Position numbers and translations under genes: made by a program. DNA of 64,000 nucleotides, taken from NCBI RefSeq assembly GCF_030717955.1, contig NZ_JAUZVY010000002.1:248001-312000 (forward strand), written 5' to 3'. Numbering within the stretch: position 1 is the first letter of the stretch; each line of letters starts with the position of its first letter. This document shows positions 35,097 through 42,951 of the stretch, in pieces. The stretch is from Alkalimonas delamerensis. GTDB taxonomy: Bacteria; Pseudomonadota; Gammaproteobacteria; Enterobacterales; Alteromonadaceae. The notes under the pieces are model-generated. The model saw only the letters and a list, made by a program, of their open reading frames with translations, did not search any database and was not told the DNA's origin.

Positions 35097-36785
35097 TTAC
35101 TGACGAGCATCGGCACTGGCATCACGGATGGCTCGGAACTCGTTGCCAGGGTACCAGTTTGGCCAATGACGGCTGTTGGCCAGCTCGTTGCCGACACGGA
35201 AATACAAGAACATGTCTTGCTGGGTACCGCGCAGATCAAAGTCGTCGCGCCACTGGTCGGTGACTTTGTGGTAGCAGCAACGGTTAAATTCAGCGCGCTG
35301 GGCTGCACCCCATTCGGCACCATGCTGGTAGTGATCATTGCCACCACTGGCGTACAGAATTGGCACACCTTTCTTGGACAGACTGAAGTGATCGGAGCGG
35401 TAGGCAATGCCGGCTTCCGGGTTTGGCTCTGCCACGGCATAACGGCCTTGCTGCTTGGTGTACTTCACCAGAATTTCTTCCACATCCGTATTACCCAGCC
35501 CCACTATCACCATGTCTTCCATCGGTCCATAGACATTCATCACATCCATATTGATGGCGGCCACGGTTTTCTCCAGCGGAAACACCGGATGTTCGGCGTA
35601 CCAGGCCGAGCCCAGCAAACCACGCTCTTCGGCTGTGACCAGAATAAAGGCAATGCTGCGCTCTGGCTGCGGCTGCTGCACAAAGTACTCGGCCAGTGCC
35701 ATCACGGCACCGGTGCCGCTGGCATTGTCCTGAGCGCCATTAAAGACCGGGTTGCTGGGGTTGGAGAAATCCATGCCCAGGTGATCCCAGTGCGCCATGT
35801 AGATGATGGTTTCATCCGGGTACATGCTGCCTTCGATGTAGCCAATGACGTTGCTGGACACCAGCTCACGCAGGTTATTCTTCACCGAGACAGAGGCGGT
35901 GGTGTTCAGCGGAACCGGTTTGAAGGCACCTGACAAGGCTTGAGCCCGCAAGGTTTCAATGTCGGTGTCGTTGGCTGCAAACAAGCGACCGGCGGTTTCG
36001 GCCGTGATCCAGCCTTCAATTTTAGAGCGGTCCATGTTTTTGTTGTCACTGATCAAGTCAAACTTGATTGGGGAACCATGTGCCACAACTCCCCAGCCAT
36101 AGCTGGCCGGCTCGGTTTCGTGGATAATCAGGGCAGCGGCTGCACCTTGGCGGGCGGCTTCTTCAAACTTGTAGGTCCAGCGGCCATAGTAGGTCATGGC
36201 ATTGCCGTTAAACAGCTCTGGGTTCTGGGTGGCGTAGCCAGGATCATTGACCAACATCACCACGGTTTTGCCGGTCACATCCAGACCTTCGTAGTCGTTC
36301 CAGTCGTATTCCGGTGCCACTATGCCATAGCCGACAAAGACCATCTCGCTGTCTTTGAGCTCGACGCCATCGACTACCCGGGTGGTCCAGGCCATGACGT
36401 CGTCACGGTAGGTCAGGGTGGTTTCCAACGCGCCGTTCAGGGCCATGCCCGATACCTGAACCGGATCGATCTGCACCAGGGACACCGGTTGTTTGTAGCT
36501 GTCACCATCGATTGGCTTTAAGCCAATACGGCGGAAATGATCTTCCAGGTAGGCGACGGTTTTGGTTTCACCGGCCGTTGCCGGTGCCCGGCCTTGAAAC
36601 TCGTCCGAAGACAAGGTTTTGATGTACTCAGCCAAACGTGGATTCATCTCGGTATCGCGTTGATACCAGGCCAGACTGCTGTCGGCTTCGGTTTCAACGG
36701 CGGTGTGCTGCTCCGGCTGGCTGCAACCGGTCAGTGCAAGGCAGCTTGCTGCCAGGGTTCCTGAAAACCAATGCAATGGTTTCAT
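35097..36785 (-). CDS. M28 family zinc metallopeptidase with PA domain, lipoprotein
   Basis: 562 residues. The N-terminus is a lipoprotein signal (FSGTLAASCLALTGC, lipobox LTGC). A PA-type insertion (about 140-290) precedes the metallopeptidase core with the co-catalytic zinc ligands of the M28 family: AHWDHLG, GAQDNASG, AEERG, NMDVMN and YRSDHFS. It removes N-terminal residues or dipeptides in the periplasm; the substrate is unknown. The A+T-rich stretch just upstream holds a Fur-box-like sequence (see that entry). The start is the first ATG, with GGAG shortly before it, and a strong terminator follows the stop. Confidence 0.93.
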   Translation of the reverse strand: MKPLHWFSGTLAASCLALTGCSQPEQHTAVETEADSSLAWYQRDTEMNPRLAEYIKTLSSDEFQGRAPATAGETKTVAYLEDHFRRIGLKPIDGDSYKQPVSLVQIDPVQVSGMALNGALETTLTYRDDVMAWTTRVVDGVELKDSEMVFVGYGIVAPEYDWNDYEGLDVTGKTVVMLVNDPGYATQNPELFNGNAMTYYGRWTYKFEEAARQGAAAALIIHETEPASYGWGVVAHGSPIKFDLISDNKNMDRSKIEGWITAETAGRLFAANDTDIETLRAQALSGAFKPVPLNTTASVSVKNNLRELVSSNVIGYIEGSMYPDETIIYMAHWDHLGMDFSNPSNPVFNGAQDNASGTGAVMALAEYFVQQPQPERSIAFILVTAEERGLLGSAWYAEHPVFPLEKTVAAINMDVMNVYGPMEDMVIVGLGNTDVEEILVKYTKQQGRYAVAEPNPEAGIAYRSDHFSLSKKGVPILYASGGNDHYQHGAEWGAAQRAEFNRCCYHKVTDQWRDDFDLRGTQQDMFLYFRVGNELANSRHWPNWYPGNEFRAIRDASADARQ

Positions 36786-36800
36786 AAATTAACTCCAGTG

Positions 36801-36818
36801 GATATCGTTATCATTATC
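36801..36818 (-). promoter_or_regulatory. Fur-box-like sequence upstream of the M28 peptidase gene
   Basis: Read on the minus strand, three tandem hexamers GATAAT GATAAC GATATC resemble the repeated GATAAT hexamer model of Fur sites. It lies 16-33 bases before the peptidase start, so bound Fur would cover the early transcript or the promoter. Sequence evidence only. Confidence 0.45.
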
Positions 36819-36905
36819 GTAGGATGGTACTGCGGGACTATACTAACCTGAAGCGAAAAGAGGTGCCAACAACTCCGATCGAGTTGCTGGCTGCAGTGGA
36901 TAAAC

Positions 36906-37514
36906 TTACTGATAGCCCCAAGGGGTTGGCGGCAAGTCAACCGGCTTGGTCAGATCAAAATCAACCCGGAATTCGCGGCCTTCGCGCGTCAAGCGGTAGG
37001 TAAACTGCTCGGGGTAAATAAACATTTGCCAGACGTTGGTGTTGGACGCCGGAATGCCATCTTTGACAAACTCTTCGATGGAGTATTGGTCAACCGGGAA
37101 GGACTGCACCCGATCAAAGCCGGCATCGACGGTGTGGCCGCCGTACATGGTCATCGGATCATTGCTGCCATCTTCTAAGCGGTGATCGTGTTTCAGACTA
37201 ATACCTGAGCCTGTCTTGGTCAGGATCCAGGTACGCGAATGGTTGTCCCCGACATGGAAAGGGATCTGAATCTGATGATCTTCACACACCCGGACGTGCA
37301 TCACCAGCCGACCTTCAAAACCTGAAGCCGGTGGGTTATTGACCGTTACCTTGCCTTCGTAGGCTTTGCCACAATGTTCACGCAAATGATCAAAAAATGC
37401 ATCGTGGGTCGGGATGGAAACCAGAGGAGCCGGGGCAACGATGTTGGCCGAACTGGCAAAAGACACGGCCAAAGCCGCGGCGGAAAGTGCGAAAGTTTTC
37501 GTTATTTTTTTCAT
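36906..37514 (-). CDS. secreted protein of unknown function
   Basis: 202 residues from the ATG at 37514 (an ATG five codons upstream is less likely). The signal peptide MKKITKTFALSAAALAVSFA is followed by a mature protein with two Cys (HCGKAYEGKV and RVCEDHQ) that could form a disulphide, and a mostly beta-type content. The sequence holds phrases such as HVGDNHSRTWILTKTGSG and LKHDHRLEDGS that I remember from conserved hypothetical proteins of gammaproteobacteria, but no named family. It sits between the M28 gene and a repeat element and has no clear operon partner. Confidence 0.75.
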   Translation of the reverse strand: MKKITKTFALSAAALAVSFASSANIVAPAPLVSIPTHDAFFDHLREHCGKAYEGKVTVNNPPASGFEGRLVMHVRVCEDHQIQIPFHVGDNHSRTWILTKTGSGISLKHDHRLEDGSNDPMTMYGGHTVDAGFDRVQSFPVDQYSIEEFVKDGIPASNTNVWQMFIYPEQFTYRLTREGREFRVDFDLTKPVDLPPTPWGYQ

Positions 37515-37604
37515 CGATGGAGAGTCCATTGAGTTGTGGGTCCGCTGGCACTATACCCAGAACAGCACCAGGGTTCAAATCCGACTACACTGGTAAGACG
37601 TATT

Positions 37605-37870
37605 TATACCTAAGTAACCTCAAGATGCGAGTTTCAGAGTCGCTGGGCGCTTTCAATGCAAGGCACCCTGGCGACGCAATGTCGACCACCTTGCTAGCCA
37701 GGGTAACACCGCAGTGGAAGCGCCCAGCGGCTCCCGCAGGGCGGGGCTAAAAGCACTTTATGCCGCGTTCGCTGTTCTTGCTTTGGAACCACCAAAGCTT
37801 CAAATAGCCGCCTTGCCTAAAGTGCTTTTATCTCCCGCTGAATCCTGCATCTTGAGGTTACTTAGGTATA
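37605..37870. mobile_element. MITE-like element, 266 bp with 24-bp terminal inverted repeats
   Basis: The ends are perfect 24-bp inverted repeats starting TATACCTAAGTA (37605-37628 and 37847-37870), with TA at both outer ends. Inside are two further hairpins: CGCTGGGCGCTT / AAGCGCCCAGCG (37641-37652, 37718-37729) enclosing ACCCTGGC / GCCAGGGT (37665-37672, 37697-37704), and TAAAAGCACTTTA / TAAAGTGCTTTTA (37748-37760, 37818-37830) enclosing GCTTTGG / CCAAAGC. The element is therefore a three-way cruciform. It has no transposase and no credible gene, and sits in the gap between two small genes; a transposase acting in trans is implied. Confidence 0.75.
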
Positions 37871-37904
37871 TGAAGCGGTGCCACAAACAGACAAAGAGGA
37901 TGCT

Positions 37905-38177
37905 ATGGAGCACAAACTGACCAGCAAATTTTTAATGGATGTTTATGCCAAAATTGAAAAGCATGGCAAAGCAACCACCACGGAATGGGGCGAGGGCTAC
38001 TTGCTTGATGGGGTTCAGGTGTGCGCAGGCTTTGATGGCTATGATTTGTTTTTTGACAACAGCCGGGTGCAGCTGACTCTGGGTTTTCACAACACCTGGC
38101 ACAGCAATGCCGACAGCGAAAAGCTGCTGGATGAGTTTATCCAGCAGCTTGAGAAGATACAGAAGAACTACGACTAG
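37905..38177 (+). CDS. small DUF3081-like protein
   Basis: 90 residues from the ATG at 37905, which follows GAGG at 7 bases; an earlier in-frame codon in the repeat element is not likely. The layout (short helical N-terminus, then EGYLLDGVQVCAGFDGYDLFF, then VQLTLGFHNTWHSN and a C-terminal helix with LLDEFIQQLEKI) fits my memory of the DUF3081 proteins of Shewanella and Vibrio. Function unknown, cytoplasmic. It lies immediately after the MITE-like element. Confidence 0.75.
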   Translation: MEHKLTSKFLMDVYAKIEKHGKATTTEWGEGYLLDGVQVCAGFDGYDLFFDNSRVQLTLGFHNTWHSNADSEKLLDEFIQQLEKIQKNYD

Positions 38178-38183
38178 ATGGTT

Positions 38184-38738
38184 CTAATTCAGCCCCGTTT
38201 CATCCTGCGGGTTGCGCTGACTCACATTGACAGTTTCAGGCTCGGGCTCAGCCGCAAGGGCTTCTTGCTGCACGGAGGCTGTCGTTGCTACTGGCGCTTC
38301 ACTTTCGGGAGCTGTAGCTGCTTCAGGCTCTGCGGCATCAGCACGCTCAACGGGCTCACTCAGTTGCGCCTGGCGGTTATCATTCAAACGCTCGGCCAGG
38401 CTGTTTAAACGGGCTAACGCATCGGTTAAGGATTGATTGCCCTGACCGGATGCATCGTCAAATAAGTTGGCCACCAACTGGGCTTGCTGCTGACTATTTT
38501 GCTCACGAAAATCCTGCAGCGCTTGCTGAAAGTCGGCATTGTCTTGTTCAAAAGCCGCCCGGGCCTGTGGGCTGATGTCCACCGAAGAGACATCCTGCGT
38601 GGTAGCCGTCGGCTGATTGTTACCCGGTGTGGTCTGTGTTTCCGGCTGCTCAGTCGTCTCGGGCCGGGGCTGCCGGGCGTTGGACAGCAGTTGGCTGGCC
38701 TCGAAGGCGGCTGGATTGGTACTTTCTACTGTGGCCAT
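38184..38738 (-). CDS. acidic, Gln/Ala/Glu-rich protein of unknown function
   Basis: 184 residues without signal peptide or membrane helix. The N-terminal 45 residues are Pro/Thr/Gln-rich and probably disordered, the middle (about 50-115) is helical (SSVDISPQARAAFEQDNADFQQALQDFREQ is the best-ordered stretch), and the C-terminal third is Ala/Glu/Pro/Val-rich. I do not recognise a family. The phrase VDISPQARAAF also occurs in small flagellar or envelope-linked proteins, but that is too short to use. It is convergent with the DUF3081-like gene. Confidence 0.65.
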   Translation of the reverse strand: MATVESTNPAAFEASQLLSNARQPRPETTEQPETQTTPGNNQPTATTQDVSSVDISPQARAAFEQDNADFQQALQDFREQNSQQQAQLVANLFDDASGQGNQSLTDALARLNSLAERLNDNRQAQLSEPVERADAAEPEAATAPESEAPVATTASVQQEALAAEPEPETVNVSQRNPQDETGLN

Positions 38739-38893
38739 AGGAAACCTCCAGTGGCTGTTTGCCGAAAGAATACCTTTAGTATACTTTTTGAGCAGAAATT
38801 TTCAAGCTGCAGCACTGAAGCAGGATGCTGCAGGCTGTAATTTACCGGGGGAAAGCGGTATAATCCGCCTTTGTTTTTTATCAGGCCGTTTTC

Positions 38894-41143
38894 ATGTCGC
38901 AGCCCGCAAAATTACTTCGTACCCGCGCCCCCGTTCCCCGGATGGCGCCTGAACGTGATCTGTTTTCCTATCCGAAGTATTGGGCGGAGTGTTACGGTAC
39001 CGCGCCTTTTTTGCCGATGTCGCGCAAAGAGATGGAGCAACTGGGCTGGGACAGCTGCGATATTATTCTGGTGGTGGGCGATGCCTATGTCGATCATCCC
39101 AGCTTTGGCATGGCGGTGGTCGGTCGGATGCTGGAGCAGCAGGGCTTTCGGGTGGGGATCATTGCCCAGCCAGACTGGCACAGCAAAGACGATTTTATGC
39201 GCCTTGGCAAGCCAAACCTGTTTTTTGGCGTTTCTGCCGGCAATATGGACTCGATGATCAACCGTTACACCGCCGATAAAAAGTTGCGGCATGACGATGC
39301 GTATACCCCAGGCGATGTGGGCGGCAAAAGGCCGGATAGGGCAGTGCTGGTGTACTCGCAGCGCTGCAAAGAGGCCTACAAAGAAGTGCCGGTGATCATC
39401 GGTGGCATTGAAGCCAGCTTGCGCCGTATTGCCCATTACGATTACTGGTCGGAAAAAGTACGTCGCTCGGTGTTGTTCGATGCCAAAGCCGACTTGCTGA
39501 TTTATGGCAATGCCGAGCGCCCATTGATTGAAGTGGCCAGCCGGATTGCCGCCGGAGAACCGGTCAGCAGCATTCAGGATGTGCGGGGTACCGCTGTGAT
39601 CCGTAAAGAGCCGTTAGCTGGCTGGCGTGGGGTAGACTCCACCGCACTGGATAAAATCGGCAAAATCGATCCCATCCCCAACCCCTATGGCGCCGATGAT
39701 GTTGGTTGCAGCAGCTACTCCGAGTTTGCCAAAGCCGGTATTGATTTAACCAAACCGCAACCAGTGGAAGCCAAAGCCGTGGTGGTGCAGCCAGCCAAGC
39801 AAAAGCCGTGGGAGCTCACTTACGTCAAGCTGCCAGCCTTTGAACAGGTCTCGGTGAATAAACCGCTCTATGCCCATGCCTCGCGCATTGTGCATCAGGA
39901 AACCAACCCAGGCTGCGCCCGCGCCATTATGCAGCGTCATGGCGATCGCCATATCTGGGTCAACCCGCCGGCTTTTCCACTGAGTACCGAAGAAATGGAT
40001 CTGGTGTTCGGCTTGCCCTACCAGCGGGTACCGCACCCCAGCTACGGCAAGGCGAAAATTCCAGCCTATGAGATGATCAAAACCTCGGTGAATATAATGC
40101 GTGGCTGCTTTGGTGGTTGCAGCTTTTGCTCCATTACCGAGCACGAAGGCCGGGTGATCCAAAGCCGCTCAAATGAATCGATTTTGCGCGAAGTGGAGCA
40201 AATCCGTGACAAAGTACCGGGGTTTACCGGTGTGATCTCGGACTTAGGCGGCCCAACGGCTAATATGTATCGGCTGCGCTGCAAGAACCCCCGTGCCGAG
40301 CAAACCTGTCGTAGGCCATCCTGCGTCTATCCCAGCATTTGCGAGCACATGGATACCGATCAAAGCCCGACGGTCGAACTGTACCGTGAAGCCCGGTCTT
40401 TGCCGGGCATTAAAAAAGTGCTGGTGGCGTCGGGTGTACGCTACGACTTGGCGGTGGAAGATCCAAATTACGTCAAAGAGCTGGTGCAGCATCATGTCGG
40501 TGGCTATTTAAAAATTGCACCTGAACACACCGAAGAAGGCCCTTTATCAAAAATGATGAAGCCAGGCATGGGCGCGTACGATAAGTTCAAAGCCATGTTC
40601 GAGCAGTACAGCAAAGAAGCCGGCAAAGAGCAGTACCTGATCCCATACTTTATTTCGGCGCACCCGGGCACTACTGACCTGGATATGATCAATCTGGCAC
40701 TTTGGTTAAAGCAACGTGGTTTTAAGTTGGACCAGGTGCAGAACTTTTACCCCAGCCCGATGGCGAATGCGACCACTATTTACCATACCGGCTTGAACTC
40801 GCTGAAGAACATCCACAAACACAGCACCGACGATGTGCCGGTGCCCAAGGGCGAGCGCAACCGGCGTCTGCACAAGGCTCTGCTGCGTTACCACGACCCG
40901 GCAGGCTGGGGGCAAATTCGCGAAGCCTTGATTGCGCACAAGATGGAGCACCTGATTGGCCGTGGTAAAGATTGCCTGGTGCCACCGGATGATCACAAGC
41001 CTGCGGTTCGCCGACCTGCCAACTCAAAGCCTGGTCAGCGAGCACTGACTCGCCATACCGGTCTGGATCCGGCAAAAAGAGCCGCAGGCAAGCACAAACC
41101 GACTAAGAGAAAAGCCAAGCGGGGTTCAACCAACAAAGTTTAA
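38894..41143 (+). CDS. YgiQ family radical SAM protein
   Basis: 749 residues. It has the YgiQ N-terminal domain (about 1-370, starting with PKYWAECYGTAPFLPMSRKEMEQLGWDSCDIIL-like family text) and the radical SAM core with the iron-sulphur motif CFGGCSFC (Cys-x3-Cys-x2-Cys, about residue 405), then the DUF3362-type C-terminal region with a Lys/Arg-rich tail. The family's reaction is not established. The start MSQPAKLL is the first ATG after the small upstream gap. No operon partner is apparent. Confidence 0.93.
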   Translation: MSQPAKLLRTRAPVPRMAPERDLFSYPKYWAECYGTAPFLPMSRKEMEQLGWDSCDIILVVGDAYVDHPSFGMAVVGRMLEQQGFRVGIIAQPDWHSKDDFMRLGKPNLFFGVSAGNMDSMINRYTADKKLRHDDAYTPGDVGGKRPDRAVLVYSQRCKEAYKEVPVIIGGIEASLRRIAHYDYWSEKVRRSVLFDAKADLLIYGNAERPLIEVASRIAAGEPVSSIQDVRGTAVIRKEPLAGWRGVDSTALDKIGKIDPIPNPYGADDVGCSSYSEFAKAGIDLTKPQPVEAKAVVVQPAKQKPWELTYVKLPAFEQVSVNKPLYAHASRIVHQETNPGCARAIMQRHGDRHIWVNPPAFPLSTEEMDLVFGLPYQRVPHPSYGKAKIPAYEMIKTSVNIMRGCFGGCSFCSITEHEGRVIQSRSNESILREVEQIRDKVPGFTGVISDLGGPTANMYRLRCKNPRAEQTCRRPSCVYPSICEHMDTDQSPTVELYREARSLPGIKKVLVASGVRYDLAVEDPNYVKELVQHHVGGYLKIAPEHTEEGPLSKMMKPGMGAYDKFKAMFEQYSKEAGKEQYLIPYFISAHPGTTDLDMINLALWLKQRGFKLDQVQNFYPSPMANATTIYHTGLNSLKNIHKHSTDDVPVPKGERNRRLHKALLRYHDPAGWGQIREALIAHKMEHLIGRGKDCLVPPDDHKPAVRRPANSKPGQRALTRHTGLDPAKRAAGKHKPTKRKAKRGSTNKV

Positions 41144-41256
41144 TCTTCGTTTTGTAGGCAAAGTGTATAAGGAAGCTTGCTATCATTGAAACGAAACCTC
41201 ATCAGCTGAAAAAAGTCATTCCAGAGCCATCTGAGCTGTGCTTTAGGACTGTTCTA

Positions 41257-41742
41257 TTGCAGTCTCGTCTTTTAGTACCATCCGATCATGCTTTTTATGC
41301 AGAGCTATACAGTGACCATGCCATCATGCGTCATATTGGAACACCGTTAACGGCTGAGCTAGCAGAGCGAAGCTTTCGCCAGGCTTTAAAGCATAATGCA
41401 GCAACGGATTGGCAACGTTTGTTTTATGTGATTGAAGATAAAGCAAGGTTTCGTTTAGGCTTGCTTGGCTTTACTCAGGATGCAGATGATGAAACTGCCA
41501 TTGAGCTTGGGATTCTGCTCTGCAAGGAAGCGCAAGGCAAAGGTTTATCGACAAGTACGATAAAGGCAGGAATAGAAAAAGTGTTTGAAACTTCAATTTT
41601 TCAAAAAGTCAGGCTTGAAGTTCATCGTGAAAATATGGCTGCGGTCGCTATGGCGCAGAGTATAGCCAGGAAGTTTTACTCTGAGCAAACAATAAACAAC
41701 AATCAATTTTGCTTCAACTACCAGCCATTGACAAGCGATTGA
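41257..41742 (+). CDS. GNAT family N-acetyltransferase (start uncertain)
   Basis: 161 residues counted from TTG 41257, the only ordinary start codon in the frame. The GNAT core is visible: LYSDHAIMRHIG near the start, ELGILLCKEAQGKGLST (the acetyl-CoA binding motif A, with the Q-G-K-G variant of Q/R-x-x-G-x-G/A) and KVRLEVHRENMAAVAMA at the C-terminus. The frame is open back to a stop at 41155 without ATG, GTG or TTG, and the upstream codons encode FRTVLLQSR, which looks like the first beta strand of the family; the true start may be an ATT near 41185. The stop is 8 bases before the borosin-type methyltransferase gene. Confidence 0.8.
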   Translation: MQSRLLVPSDHAFYAELYSDHAIMRHIGTPLTAELAERSFRQALKHNAATDWQRLFYVIEDKARFRLGLLGFTQDADDETAIELGILLCKEAQGKGLSTSTIKAGIEKVFETSIFQKVRLEVHRENMAAVAMAQSIARKFYSEQTINNNQFCFNYQPLTSD

Positions 41743-41750
41743 AGGAGATC

Positions 41751-42539
41751 ATGATGCAGCAAGGCAGTCTTGTTTGTGTTGGAACAGGTATGACTTTAGG
41801 GTCGCATATCAGCCCTATCAGCCGCAATTGTATTGAGCAGGCCGACGTCGTTTTTGTACTGGTAGCCGATGGTATCACCGAGCAATGGATAGAAAGCATG
41901 AATGCCGATGTACGTAGTTTGCAGCCGTATTACTGCGAGGGACAATCTCGGATGCTAAGTTACCAAAAAATGCTCGCGGCTATGATAACTGAGGTGAAGG
42001 CTGGTAAGAACGTGGTTGGCGCTTTTTATGGTCATCCGGGCGTTTTTGCCTGGGTACCACACAAAGCGATTGAAATGGCTCGCGAAGAAGGATACCAAGC
42101 CTTTATGGAGCCAGGTATTTCAGCTGAAGATTGTTTGTACGCTGATTTGGGGATTGATCCCGGGACTTATGGTTGCCAGCATTACGAAGCCAGTCAGTTA
42201 ATTTTTTATCAGACATTGCTTAACCCTGCTGCCTATCTGATCATCTGGCAGCCCGGTGTAGCGGGAGATAGAAGCCTGGCTAAATTTAGCACTGGTCCTG
42301 AATACAAAGCACTGCTGTTGGAGGTGCTGTTGCAAAGTTACCCAGCCGAACATGAAGTTTTGCTGTATGAGGCTGCCAACCTGGCTATTCAACAAGTTCG
42401 ATTGGAAAGACTTCCATTGTCAGCACTTGTCAATGCCAGGATTGATTTGAAAACAACCCTTGTCATCCCACCAACTCGTCCTATGGCACCCAACCATGCC
42501 ATGCTTGAAAAGCTAAAGCAGCTTGAACAACAAGACTAA
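41751..42539 (+). CDS. borosin-type peptide backbone alpha-N-methyltransferase (SonM/OphMA-like)
   Basis: 262 residues of the tetrapyrrole-methylase fold. It opens with SLVCVGTGMTL (the first SAM-binding strand), and keeps the sequence signature of the borosin class: LQPYYCEGQSRMLSYQKM, which holds Tyr and the Arg-x3-Tyr pair (R67/Y71 from this start) equivalent to the OphMA catalytic Tyr/Arg/Tyr, then FYGHPGVFAWVPHKAI with the Tyr of YGHPG and MEPGISAEDCLYADLGIDPGTYGCQHYEASQ. It should methylate backbone amides of a separate precursor peptide. ATG 41751 and 41754 are both possible, AGGAG precedes them by 3 or 6 bases. It is translated just after the GNAT gene and 109 bases before the candidate precursor gene. 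Confidence 0.9.
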   Translation: MMQQGSLVCVGTGMTLGSHISPISRNCIEQADVVFVLVADGITEQWIESMNADVRSLQPYYCEGQSRMLSYQKMLAAMITEVKAGKNVVGAFYGHPGVFAWVPHKAIEMAREEGYQAFMEPGISAEDCLYADLGIDPGTYGCQHYEASQLIFYQTLLNPAAYLIIWQPGVAGDRSLAKFSTGPEYKALLLEVLLQSYPAEHEVLLYEAANLAIQQVRLERLPLSALVNARIDLKTTLVIPPTRPMAPNHAMLEKLKQLEQQD

Positions 42540-42648
42540 GTTATTAATAAAACCACTGAAAATTAAGATGTTTGCAGAAGACATTGAACGAAAATTAGTT
42601 TATGTTTGAGGTAAATGTTTATTTAGTCAGTTTTCTTCGGGGGGTCTG

Positions 42649-42948
42649 ATGAATGATCTGGTAAAGCAGTTAGAGTTAATTGGCACCTCAGCAAGCTACC
42701 GCTTTGACCGTGCGCAGATGATGGTGTTGCTCGAGTCAGTTATTTCTCGTGACTTGGTGCATGCTGTGATGGGCGGCGGTGCAGTAAAGCCTTTGGAGGT
42801 CGCGATAAATAGCCGTTCGGACCTTGTCTGTGGTTTGCAGCCGGCAGAGGTTCCGGACGAAGAAAAACCACAGAAGGATGATGAAGATGACGATCAACAA
42901 GAGTCTGACAACGAAGCGACATCATCTGGCTTAAAAAACGTTGCATAA
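42649..42948 (+). CDS. candidate split-borosin precursor peptide
   Basis: 99 residues. A run of G bases (GGGGGG, 4 bases before the ATG) serves as RBS. Residues 1 to about 56 are helical and carry the LVKQLELIGTSASYR ... ISRDLVHAVMGGG pattern (A-V-M-x-G and preceding leucines), similar in form to the borosin-binding domains of split-borosin precursors as I remember them. The segment SDLVCGLQPAEVP (about 57-69) is the plausible core, and an acidic, Asp/Glu/Gln-rich tail (70-90) follows, then SSGLKNVA. Its position directly after the methyltransferase is the main reason for the call. The diguanylate cyclase starts 3 bases after its stop. Confidence 0.7.
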   Translation: MNDLVKQLELIGTSASYRFDRAQMMVLLESVISRDLVHAVMGGGAVKPLEVAINSRSDLVCGLQPAEVPDEEKPQKDDEDDDQQESDNEATSSGLKNVA

Positions 42949-42951
42949 AGC

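Noticed and set aside
37397..37750. 117-codon frame across the MITE-like element
   Set aside because: It begins antisense to the signal-peptide part of the secreted protein and runs into the element; no family features.
37600..37880. CRISPR-like reading of the repeats near 37.6-37.9 kb
   Set aside because: There are no direct repeats with regular spacers; all repeats are inverted and nested, which fits a cruciform element.
41751..42539. Cobalamin or siroheme biosynthesis methyltransferase
   Set aside because: The protein has the tetrapyrrole-methylase fold but the Arg-x3-Tyr and YGHPGVF / EPGISAEDCLYADLGIDPG signature fits borosin enzymes, and no cobalamin or heme gene is adjacent.
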